Shown: positions 9,053 to 16,807 of the stretch, in pieces
Layout: each line of letters begins with the position of its first letter
How positions within the stretch are numbered: position 1 is the first letter of the stretch
DNA from: Pseudorhodoplanes sp049324435
GTDB taxonomy: Bacteria; Pseudomonadota; Alphaproteobacteria; Rhizobiales; Xanthobacteraceae
Length of the DNA stretch: 64,000 bases
Assembly: GCA_049324435.1 (NCBI GenBank)
Contig: JBMOOQ010000015.1
Location: forward strand, 1 to 64,000
Direction: 5' to 3'
Position numbers and translations under genes: made by a program
Notes under the pieces: model-generated
The model's input: only the letters and a program-made list of their open reading frames with translations
What the model was told of the DNA's origin: nothing
The model's database searches: none

Positions 9053-9391
9053 ATGATCAAAGCCGGCCAGCGCACCGCGAAATTTCACATCGGGCAGGTG
9101 GTGAAGCATCGCTTCTTTCCGTTTCGCGGTGTGATTTTCGATATCGACCCGGTCTTCAACAATACCGAGGAATGGTGGCTGTCGATCCCGGCCGAGATGC
9201 GGCCGCGCAAGGATCAGCCATTCTATCACCTGTTCGCCGAGAATGCGGAGACCGAATATATTGCCTATGTCTCAGAGCAGAATTTGCTCGCTGACACCTC
9301 GCACGAACCGATCCGCCATCCGCAGGTCAAGGAAATGTTCGTGAAGGACAGCACCGGCGCGTATCGGCCGCGCAGCCTGACCGTGAATTAG
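9053..9391 (+). CDS. hspQ: Heat shock protein HspQ
   Basis: A 112-residue small protein with the HspQ (YccV-like hemimethylated-DNA-binding fold) pattern: KFHIGQVVKHRFFPFRGVIFDIDP at the N-terminus, a PFYHLFAENAE core and AYVSEQNL. In enterobacteria HspQ promotes degradation of the mutant replication initiator DnaA508 and acts as a Lon specificity enhancer. It is monocistronic, 36 bp downstream of the lyase gene, and converges on the first ialB-like gene. Confidence 0.85.
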   Translation: MIKAGQRTAKFHIGQVVKHRFFPFRGVIFDIDPVFNNTEEWWLSIPAEMRPRKDQPFYHLFAENAETEYIAYVSEQNLLADTSHEPIRHPQVKEMFVKDSTGAYRPRSLTVN

Positions 9392-9396
9392 CTGCG

Positions 9397-10107
9397 CTAT
9401 TTCTTTTGCTGCTGCTGAAGCTGCTCGCCGCGCTTCTGCAATTGTTCCTGCAATCTCTTGGTCTGCGCTTCGATATCCTTCGGATCGGTCGCAGGACCAT
9501 CATAAGCTTTCGCGAAATCGGCAAGCGGCAGCGCCAGCGTGAACACCGTCTGCTGCATGCTATAGGCCTGCACGTAAAGGGTCTGGCCCTTCTTGAGCTT
9601 GGCCACCAATTCGGCATTGGCGTCGGCCTGCGCCATGCAGCCGCCGCCCGCACACACGATGATCGGCAGCACCATGGCTCCCGGCTCGTCGTTGTCGATC
9701 ATCACGCGGGTGCCACGCGGCAATAGGATGCCGAGCGGCAGCATGATCTGCAGAATTTTGCGCGCCTCGCCCTCCATCTCCATCAGTACAGCACCGATCA
9801 TCGGCTGCCCGGACTCCAGCCTCCCGTCATTGCCGATCCGGCACATGGTCTTGCCGCCCGTGTCCGCGCCCTTACTGCACAGCTTGGTCCAGTTCGAATA
9901 GATCAAAGGCGGAGTTTCGGGCGCGGCCGGCGCTGCGCCGTCCGGCTGCTGTTGCGCCTGCGTCTTTGGCGATGCTTTTGGTGCCGGTGCCTTCTGCTGT
10001 GCTGGGACCGCAACCGTCGTCGCGAGCGCCAAGGCGGCTGACAGAATCAGGGACAGCACCGTCCGCGCGATCCCACGCTGCGAAAATCGTGATGCGAGCT
10101 CGATCAT
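9397..10107 (-). CDS. Invasion-associated locus B (IalB) family protein
   Basis: A 236-residue exported protein: signal peptide (residues about 1-36), a Pro/Ala/Gln-rich linker, then the IalB domain starting near LIYSNWTKLCSKG, with conserved cysteines (LCSKG, MCRIG, CAGGGC) and a charged coiled C-terminus. IalB proteins were first linked to erythrocyte invasion in Bartonella but are widespread in non-pathogenic alphaproteobacteria; the biochemical role is unknown. It is a close paralogue of the next gene upstream, implying tandem duplication. A GGGGGA stretch lies just before the ATG. Confidence 0.85.
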   Translation of the reverse strand: MIELASRFSQRGIARTVLSLILSAALALATTVAVPAQQKAPAPKASPKTQAQQQPDGAAPAAPETPPLIYSNWTKLCSKGADTGGKTMCRIGNDGRLESGQPMIGAVLMEMEGEARKILQIMLPLGILLPRGTRVMIDNDEPGAMVLPIIVCAGGGCMAQADANAELVAKLKKGQTLYVQAYSMQQTVFTLALPLADFAKAYDGPATDPKDIEAQTKRLQEQLQKRGEQLQQQQKK

Positions 10108-10231
10108 GTCCCCCGTCCTGTTTTGGGGTGCGGCCGCTTAGGCAACCGCGACGGTCATGTCGGGCTGCCAACCGGGCGAAAGCGTGTCCTCCAACCCGAC
10201 TCTTGAAAATTATAGCAACCGCAAACGAGAA

Positions 10232-10253
10232 GGGCGCGCCTTGTGGCACGCCC
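10232..10253 (-). terminator. Probable terminator hairpin after the second ialB-like gene
   Basis: On the minus strand a nine-pair stem (arms GGGCGTGCC and GGCGCGCCC, one G-T pair) closes a four-base loop about 40 bases past the stop. Only a weak T-rich tail follows, so factor-independent activity is uncertain. Confidence 0.45.
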
Positions 10254-10289
10254 CAATCACGATTTTTGCGCCGGTTCGCCGCAGCCCGC

Positions 10290-11054
10290 TTACTGGGGCT
10301 TGCCGCCTTCAAGCTTCTTGCGCTGTTCTTCGGCGCGCTTCTGCAATTCGTCTTGCAGCTTCTTGTTCTTTGCTTCCAGTTCCTTCGGATCGGTCGGCGG
10401 ACCGTCATAGGCTTTGGCGAAATCGCCGAGCGGCAGCGCCAGCGTCATGACGTTCTGCGCCATGTTGTAGGCCTGAATATACAAATTCTGGCCCTTCTTG
10501 AGCTTCTGCACGATGTCCGCGTTCGTCTCCAGATGCGCGATACAGCCGCCATTCGCGCAGGTCAGGAAGGTCCCGATAATCGCCGACGGCTCGTCGCGGT
10601 CGATCACGACGCGGGTTCCCTTAGGCAGATAAATGCCCGGCGGCAGCATGACCTGAAGCACCTTCTTTGCTTCGCCTTCCATCTCCATCAGGATGGCGGC
10701 CACGATCGGCATGCCGGATTCGAGACGGCCGTCCTTGCCGGTCTGGCAGATCTGCTTGGCGCCCTGTTCGGGACCCTTGCCGCAAATCTTGGTCCAGTTC
10801 GAATAGATCAGCGGCGGCATCGATTGTTCCTGTTGACCGCCCCCTGGCGCCGCCTGGGCCGGCGCACCGCTCTGGGCCGGTGCGGGAGCCTGGGCCGGCG
10901 CGGCCCCCTTTTTCGGGGCGGCCTTTTGCGCCGGCTGCTGCTGCTGGGCCAGGACCGCACCCGATCCGCAGGCCGAAAATGCTGCTATTGCCGCAATGAT
11001 TGCGAGCGTCCGGGCGACCGGCCGGGCCGGTGCGAACGCAGACCGATACGTCAT
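10290..11054 (-). CDS. Invasion-associated locus B (IalB) family protein, second paralogue
   Basis: A 254-residue exported protein built like its neighbour: signal region, a longer Ala/Pro/Gln-rich linker (residues about 37-75), the IalB core from LIYSNWTKICGKG with paired cysteines, and a lysine/glutamate-rich C-terminal helix. The signal region contains FSAC, which could be a non-ideal lipobox, so a lipoprotein form cannot be excluded; cleavage after AVLA is the alternative. The core is clearly homologous to the downstream copy (shared DGPxTDPKxxEA segment). The separate hairpin between them suggests individual transcripts. Confidence 0.85.
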   Translation of the reverse strand: MTYRSAFAPARPVARTLAIIAAIAAFSACGSGAVLAQQQQPAQKAAPKKGAAPAQAPAPAQSGAPAQAAPGGGQQEQSMPPLIYSNWTKICGKGPEQGAKQICQTGKDGRLESGMPIVAAILMEMEGEAKKVLQVMLPPGIYLPKGTRVVIDRDEPSAIIGTFLTCANGGCIAHLETNADIVQKLKKGQNLYIQAYNMAQNVMTLALPLGDFAKAYDGPPTDPKELEAKNKKLQDELQKRAEEQRKKLEGGKPQ

Positions 11055-11193
11055 GATCCTACTTGTCCTCGTTGTCGCCGCATAACGCAGCTATGGGCCG
11101 ATGGGCCGCCAAGCCGCTGTCTCAATGCCAAAAAAGGCGACAGCGTGACGCCGGGCACCGGCGTGATACCTGAATTCGCCCCCACAATAAAGC

Positions 11194-13125
11194 ATGAAGG
11201 GCAAAAATGATGATATGGGGCGCAACACCGCACCGGAGGCCTCGACAATCCATGGTTCACTGCTTCGGCGCGACGAATCGCATCACCGGATTTTGAGACA
11301 GTTGCTCCAGCTCCGCCCCCTTGCCGTTGCCCGGCCGCTCGCGGCTCTTGCAATTGCACTCGCCGCGAGTCTGACCGGCGCCGGTGGACACGCCGCAACG
11401 AAGCAGCATGCGATCGCGATGCATGGCGCGCCGAAAATGCCTGCCGGGTTTTCCGCGATGCCCTACGTCAATCCGGATGCGCCGAAGGGCGGTCGTCTGA
11501 CCCTTGGCGTCTCGGGCACCTTCGACACGGTCAATCCTCTGGTCGTGCGAGGACTGCCGGCCCCCAACATCCGCGGCTATGTCATCGAGGGCCTGATGGC
11601 GCGCGGCTACGATGAGCCGTTCACCCTCTACGGGCTCATTGCCGAAAGCATCGAGACCAACGACGAACGAAGCTTCATCACCTTCAATCTCAATCCGCGG
11701 GCGCGTTTCTCCGACGGCAAGCCGATCACGCCGGACGACGTGATCTTCACCTGGCAATTGCTGCGGGACAAGGGCCGGCCCAATCACAGGACCTATTACG
11801 CCAAGGTTGCGCGGGCCGAGATCGTCGGTCCGCAATCGGTACGGTTCGATCTCGACGGCAATTCCGATCGCGAATTGCCGCTGATCCTCGGCCTCATGCC
11901 CGTTCTGCCGAAACACGCGATCGATCCGGCGCATTTCGAGGAAACCACGTTCACTCCGCTGGTGGCGAGCGGACCCTACATGATCAAGTCGGTCGATCCC
12001 GGACGCAGCGTCACCTTCGTGCGCAATCCGGACTACTGGGGCGCCGACCTGCCGATCAATCGCGGTCTGTGGAATTTCGACGAGATCAAGTTCGATTTTT
12101 ACCGCGACGAAAACGCTTTGTTCGAGGCCTTCAAAAAGGGATTATACGACCTTCGCGTCGAAACTGACGTCACGCGCTGGCAGACCGGCTACGATACGCC
12201 CGCCCTCAGGGCCGGCCGATACGTCAAGGAAAGTTTTCGCAACGGCACGCCGGTTGGCATGAACGGACTGGCCTTCAACACGCGGCGGCCGGTCTTTGCC
12301 GATATCAGGGTGCGGGAAGCGCTGGCGTCGCTGTTCGATTTCGAATGGGTCAACAAGAACTTCTTCTTCGGCCTGCAAAGACGCACGGCAAGCTATTTCG
12401 AAGGATCGGACCTGTCCTCGATCGGCCGCCCCGCAGACGTGCGCGAACGCGCCTGGCTCGCAGATTTCCCTGGCGCAGTCCGCGACGACGTTCTCGAAGG
12501 CCGCTACCGGCCGCCCAGCACCGACGGCTCCGGGAGAGACCGCGACGTCCTCAAGAGGGCGCTGAAGCTCCTGTCGGAAGCGGGATACGAACTCGACGGC
12601 ACCGTGCTGCGCAACCGCGAGACCCATCAGCCGCTGACCTTTGAAATCCTTGTGACCACCCGCGATCAGGAACGAATCGCGCTGGCCTATGTCCGCGATC
12701 TCAAGCGGGCGGGCATTACGGCTTCGATCCGGACCGTGGATGCCGTGCAATTCGACCGGCGGCGACTCACCTACGATTACGATATGGTGCCCTATCGCTG
12801 GGACCAGTCTCTCTCACCCGGCAACGAACAGAGCTTCTACTGGGGATCCGCGTCCGCCGATGTGGATGGAACGCGCAACTATATGGGGGCCCGCAGCAAG
12901 GCCATCGACGCCATGATCGCGCAGCTCCTGGTCGCGCGCGAGCGCGATACATTTGAATCCGCCGTGCGCGCGCTCGACCGCGTGCTGATCTCGGGCTTCT
13001 ACGTGGTGCCGCTATTCCATCTGCCCGATCAGTGGGTGGCGCGCTGGACCAGGGTGGATCATCCGAAGGTCACACCACTCTTCGGCTTCTTGCCGGAAGC
13101 CTGGTGGCGAACGCCCGGACAATGA
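11194..13125 (+). CDS. YejA-type extracellular oligopeptide-binding protein
   Basis: A 643-residue periplasmic solute-binding protein of the SBP_bac_5 family. After a hydrophobic export segment (about residues 48-66) the mature part begins with HAIAMHGAPKMPAGF and then YVNPDAPKGG, a pattern typical of YejA. YejA feeds the YejBEF importer; no permease gene is adjacent. The annotated ATG gives an unusually long N-region before the signal core and has no evident Shine-Dalgarno sequence, so a downstream TTG near 11293 may be the true start. The stop overlaps the next ATG (ATGA), coupling it to an unrelated-looking gene. Confidence 0.8.
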   Translation: MKGKNDDMGRNTAPEASTIHGSLLRRDESHHRILRQLLQLRPLAVARPLAALAIALAASLTGAGGHAATKQHAIAMHGAPKMPAGFSAMPYVNPDAPKGGRLTLGVSGTFDTVNPLVVRGLPAPNIRGYVIEGLMARGYDEPFTLYGLIAESIETNDERSFITFNLNPRARFSDGKPITPDDVIFTWQLLRDKGRPNHRTYYAKVARAEIVGPQSVRFDLDGNSDRELPLILGLMPVLPKHAIDPAHFEETTFTPLVASGPYMIKSVDPGRSVTFVRNPDYWGADLPINRGLWNFDEIKFDFYRDENALFEAFKKGLYDLRVETDVTRWQTGYDTPALRAGRYVKESFRNGTPVGMNGLAFNTRRPVFADIRVREALASLFDFEWVNKNFFFGLQRRTASYFEGSDLSSIGRPADVRERAWLADFPGAVRDDVLEGRYRPPSTDGSGRDRDVLKRALKLLSEAGYELDGTVLRNRETHQPLTFEILVTTRDQERIALAYVRDLKRAGITASIRTVDAVQFDRRRLTYDYDMVPYRWDQSLSPGNEQSFYWGSASADVDGTRNYMGARSKAIDAMIAQLLVARERDTFESAVRALDRVLISGFYVVPLFHLPDQWVARWTRVDHPKVTPLFGFLPEAWWRTPGQ

Positions 13126-14609
13126 CCATGACATCCGCCGCACTTCCGGCACTGGACGCAATCCTGAAGGCGCAAGCCGTGCGCCAGCCCGATGCGATTG
13201 CCCTGATCGATCCGCCGGATTGCGAACGCATCACCGGGCTGCCGGCTCGCCGTATCAGCTATGCACACGCCGACCGCGCCGTCGGCGCGATTGCCGCGCG
13301 GCTGCACGAGATCGGCCTGTCACCCGGCACGGTCGTCGGCGTTCAGATGCCGAATGTTTCAAGTGGAATTCTGCTGCTGCTCGGCATCATGCGCGCCGGA
13401 ATGACCGCCGCGCCGCTGCCGCTCTTGTGGCGGCTCTCCGATTGTGTTGCCGCATTGTCGGCATGCGGCGCGCGCGCACTCGTGACATGCGGCCGCGTCG
13501 GCTCGTTCAATCACGCCGCGCTGTCGCTCGAAATCGCCGCCGAGCTGTTCCCGATCCGGGCGGTCTGCGGCTTCGGTTGTGCTGAAACCGACGGGATCGT
13601 GCCGCTGGACGATCTCTTGTCCGCGGCAGATCATCCGGACTCCATCCTGTTTCAGGACACCGCGCGCGCGCCTCTCTCGCTTGTCACCTTCGACATGACC
13701 GCCGGCGGCGTCGTGCCGGTGGCACGCGATACCGAACAATTGCTCGCCGGCGGCAGACTCGTCCGCCAGCGCGCCGGTATTGAACCGGATACAAGCATTT
13801 TGACCACCTTGCCGCCTGCGACATTTGCCGGCGTCGCTGCCGCTCTCGTTCCCTGGCTTCTCAGCGGGGGAACCCTCGTGCTTCATCTTCCGTTCGACCC
13901 GGAGACGCTCCACCAACAGATCGAGCAGGAGCGCTGCAAGACATTGGTGGTACCTGACGCGCTGCTGGCCGGGCTGTCGGGCTCAGGGTGGCTTGAACCG
14001 GACGGCATCCGGTCGGTCGTTTCGGTTTGGCGCGCCCCCGAGCGACTGTCTGCTGCACCGCAATGGACACACCTCGATGTCGTGCTGGCCGATCTCGCCA
14101 CCTTCGGCGAAACCGCGCTGCTCGCAGCCCGCCGTCCCCCAACCGGACGCAGCGCGCCGTGGTCGGCGGGAGCCGTGACGATTTCAAACGGCGGACCGAG
14201 CTGCGCCGATATCGCCATGACCTCTCACGGCACGCTCGGTATTCGCGGAGCGCTGGCCGCTCCGCCGTTTGAGCCCTTTGCCACCGCCGAGGCGGCCCCC
14301 TCGTTGGCCACGACGCCATACATCGATACCGGGTTTGCCTGCCGTCCCAGCGGCGAGGACAATGCGCTGATCGTGACCGCACCGCCCGCAGGCCTGGTGG
14401 CGGTCGGCGGCTATCGTTTCGCGCTGCACGATCTGCAGCATATGGTCCGCGGCATTGACGGTAATGGCGTGCTCGCGGCTCTGCCCCATGCCTTGGCCGG
14501 ACACCGGCTCGCCGGACATGCTAGCGATCCCGTTACCATGCGGGACGTGTTACAAACCATGGGCATAAACCCTCTGCTAACGGCAGCGTTTCGAGATCGC
14601 GCTGCCTGA
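13122..14609 (+). CDS. Degenerate adenylate-forming (AMP-binding) family protein
   Basis: A 495-residue protein with the overall layout of acyl-CoA synthetases: an N-terminal YAHADRAVGAIAARL segment, then GLSPGTVVGVQMPN, a LLLLGIMRAGM strand and a late LATFGETAL segment where YGxTE is expected. The signature phosphate-binding loop (TSGTTGxPK type) is replaced by FDMTAGGVVPVARD, the TGD motif reads DTGFACR, and no C-terminal catalytic lysine motif is evident. It therefore probably does not adenylate and may be a structural or regulatory relative. Its ATG overlaps the stop of the YejA-like gene. Function unknown. Confidence 0.65.
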   Translation: MTMTSAALPALDAILKAQAVRQPDAIALIDPPDCERITGLPARRISYAHADRAVGAIAARLHEIGLSPGTVVGVQMPNVSSGILLLLGIMRAGMTAAPLPLLWRLSDCVAALSACGARALVTCGRVGSFNHAALSLEIAAELFPIRAVCGFGCAETDGIVPLDDLLSAADHPDSILFQDTARAPLSLVTFDMTAGGVVPVARDTEQLLAGGRLVRQRAGIEPDTSILTTLPPATFAGVAAALVPWLLSGGTLVLHLPFDPETLHQQIEQERCKTLVVPDALLAGLSGSGWLEPDGIRSVVSVWRAPERLSAAPQWTHLDVVLADLATFGETALLAARRPPTGRSAPWSAGAVTISNGGPSCADIAMTSHGTLGIRGALAAPPFEPFATAEAAPSLATTPYIDTGFACRPSGEDNALIVTAPPAGLVAVGGYRFALHDLQHMVRGIDGNGVLAALPHALAGHRLAGHASDPVTMRDVLQTMGINPLLTAAFRDRAA

Positions 14610-14684
14610 CAATTTGCGGACCGCAATTGACCACGCATTAATGCGCCGGCGGCTAGACCTGCGTCCGATAGCAGGGAAAAGCAT

Positions 14685-15938
14685 ATGTCGTTACAGGGCC
14701 CGGTCGTCGTCGTCGCCGAACAACCCGTACCGGATCTGATCGCGGCCATATCCGAAGCTGGCGCCTTTCCTGTCATCGAAGCATCCTGTGCGCGGGCCGG
14801 CGCCGCGATTGCCGCGGCCGATCCATGCGCGATCGTTCTCGCCGATGCAGAGGCCGCAAGCGATGCGGGTCTTGGCGAAAGTCTGACGCGCACCATAACG
14901 CGCCGCGCCCCGATCGTACCGGTGGTCGCCTGTGCTGCGGCGAACGATGTGCTGTCGTATCGCGAAGCCCTCGCCTTGCCGGTCGATGCAGCGCCATCTG
15001 CGGTCGCGATGCGATTGTCGTCGGCGCTGCGGGTCCGCGCACTTCACGCAAGTGTGCTGCGGCGGGCGGAAGCGGCGCGCGCCGCCGGTCATGCCGTGCC
15101 GCTGACACCGGTCAGCGATCCACTCGAAGACGCAACCGTGATCCTTGCGGGCCGCGGGCGATCGTATCCCGGTCTGTCGGTCGCACTCGGAGAGCGAACT
15201 GGCGTAATCGGCGTGCTTACAATCGAAGCCGCCGCCCGGTATCTGCGATCGCGCGATGCCGACGGCCTCGTGATCGGTGACGGTTTCATTCCCACAAATG
15301 TCGATGCGCTGCTGACAGTGATCGCCGAGGATACCCGTTTCCGTGACATGCCGGTGGGTGTCGTCGGCCAGCCGATGGGAATTGTCGATGTCCGCCGGCT
15401 GCCGCATTTCGTCTGCGCGGACGATCCGGAATGTCTGGTGTCGCGGATCCTTCCGCTGGTCCGGCTGCATGCCTTCGAAGCGCGGCTGCGCCGCACCCTC
15501 GACGCTTTCGTCAAGGACGGTGTTATCGATCCCACGACGGGACTGATGAGCGAGGCCGCCTTCACCGCCGAACTCGAGCGTGTCATGCACGATGCAAGCC
15601 GCCGCTCCGGCGGATTGTCGGTGGCGCGGCTGATGTTCGATCCCTGCATTGATGCCCGCGCCATGAACGATGCGGCGCGGCTGGTTTCCAAGCTTGTGCG
15701 CGGTGCCGACTTCGCGTGCCGTGCCGGCGAAAACTCGGTCCTGATCGCCTTCGTGGATACAGCGCCACGGCAAGCCCAGATCGTAGCGAAGCGCCTCGTC
15801 GGCGTGCTGCGCAGCACCATGCTGCAGGGAGACCGGCGCCGCGCGCCCGCCCCTGAAGTAGCGCTGACGGCCTGGTGTTCATCCGATACGACACTCAGTC
15901 TGCTCGCGCGCATTACGCCATCGATGGTTGCGGCATAG
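14685..15938 (+). CDS. Degenerate GGDEF-type protein with receiver-like N-terminal region
   Basis: A 417-residue soluble protein. The C-terminal third starts with DPTTGLMSEAAFTAELER, matching the usual entry into a GGDEF domain (DxLTGLxNR), but the active-site loop reads CRAGENSVLIAF instead of GGEEF, so cyclic-di-GMP synthesis is unlikely. The N-terminal two thirds contain two alternating strand-helix regions (around residues 7-115 and 148-255) that look like decayed receiver domains, giving a PleD-like REC-REC-GGDEF plan. It could act as a structural or nucleotide-sensing protein. It follows the AMP-binding gene by 75 bp. Confidence 0.6.
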   Translation: MSLQGPVVVVAEQPVPDLIAAISEAGAFPVIEASCARAGAAIAAADPCAIVLADAEAASDAGLGESLTRTITRRAPIVPVVACAAANDVLSYREALALPVDAAPSAVAMRLSSALRVRALHASVLRRAEAARAAGHAVPLTPVSDPLEDATVILAGRGRSYPGLSVALGERTGVIGVLTIEAAARYLRSRDADGLVIGDGFIPTNVDALLTVIAEDTRFRDMPVGVVGQPMGIVDVRRLPHFVCADDPECLVSRILPLVRLHAFEARLRRTLDAFVKDGVIDPTTGLMSEAAFTAELERVMHDASRRSGGLSVARLMFDPCIDARAMNDAARLVSKLVRGADFACRAGENSVLIAFVDTAPRQAQIVAKRLVGVLRSTMLQGDRRRAPAPEVALTAWCSSDTTLSLLARITPSMVAA

Positions 15939-15989
15939 GCGCGGCCGGATTAAATCCAGCGGACCACTTTCAGACAAGGCAGGCCCGCT

Positions 15990-16664
15990 ATGGCCGATGC
16001 AGCGACCACTCATCCCGTCCGCGTCGACGTCGTTTCCGATGTAGTCTGCCCTTGGTGCTTCATCGGCAAGAAGCGGCTGGAACAGGCGATCGCGCTTAAC
16101 CCCGATATTCCGGTCGAGGTCCATTACCACCCCTATTTCCTCAATGACTGGATTCCGGCGGAAGGCATCTCGCGCGAGCAATATCTGACCGCGAAGTTCG
16201 GCTCGCCCGAACGCTACAAGGAGATCGCGACCCGGGTCTCGGCCGCGGCCGCGCAGGACGGGCTCGTCTATGCCGTCGACAAGCTGAGCCGTCAGCCCAA
16301 CACAACCGACTGCCATCGCCTGATCCACTGGGCCGAACAGATCGGCAAGGCACCGCAGATGAAGCAGCGCCTGATGGAATTGTATTTCTCCGAAGGAGCC
16401 GATCTCTCCGACAAGACGGTGCTGGTGAAGGCCGCGGCCGATATCGGCCTCGATCCGGCCGCAATCGAGAAAAAGCTTGCCGCCGACGACGATCTCGCCA
16501 TCGTCTCGCAGCGTGTGGAACAGGCCAAATCCGCCGGCATTCAGGGCGTGCCGTTTTTCATCTTTGACAATGCCTATGCGGTATCGGGCGCACAGGCGCC
16601 TGAACAACTCGCGGGCGTGATCCGCAAGGTCGCGGACGAGAAAAAACAGAAGGCGGCGGGGTAA
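15990..16664 (+). CDS. DsbA-family thioredoxin-fold oxidoreductase (FrnE-like)
   Basis: A 224-residue cytoplasmic protein of the DsbA/HCCA-isomerase superfamily. The active-site CPWC (C20-C23) lies at the end of the first strand (DVVSDVVCPWCFIGK), followed by an all-helical insertion and the returning GVPFFIFDNAYAVSGAQ strand with the cis-proline (GVP). FrnE-type members are thiol oxidoreductases or polyketide-related enzymes. No signal peptide is present. It converges on mfd, from which it is separated by a palindromic repeat. Confidence 0.85.
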   Translation: MADAATTHPVRVDVVSDVVCPWCFIGKKRLEQAIALNPDIPVEVHYHPYFLNDWIPAEGISREQYLTAKFGSPERYKEIATRVSAAAAQDGLVYAVDKLSRQPNTTDCHRLIHWAEQIGKAPQMKQRLMELYFSEGADLSDKTVLVKAAADIGLDPAAIEKKLAADDDLAIVSQRVEQAKSAGIQGVPFFIFDNAYAVSGAQAPEQLAGVIRKVADEKKQKAAG

Positions 16665-16669
16665 TTCTG

Positions 16670-16801
16670 TCTCATGTCACGGGCGCAGCGCAGCGTGCAA
16701 CGGTACGCTGCAGAACCGGGACCCAGACAGCCAGGTAAGAAGACAACAGGCCCCGGCTTTGCGGCGCAACACTGCGTGTTGGACCGCGTCCGGGGCACGC
16801 G
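16670..16801. repeat. Bradyrhizobium-type intergenic palindromic repeat
   Basis: The gap between the convergent DsbA-like and mfd genes is filled by a compound palindrome. One half has arms GCCCCGG and CCGGGGC, the other GCGCAGCGCAGC against GTACGCTGC. I recognise the sequence pattern as a common intergenic element of Bradyrhizobium and Rhodopseudomonas genomes. It may serve as a bidirectional terminator here. Confidence 0.65.
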
Positions 16802-16807
16802 ATCGAG

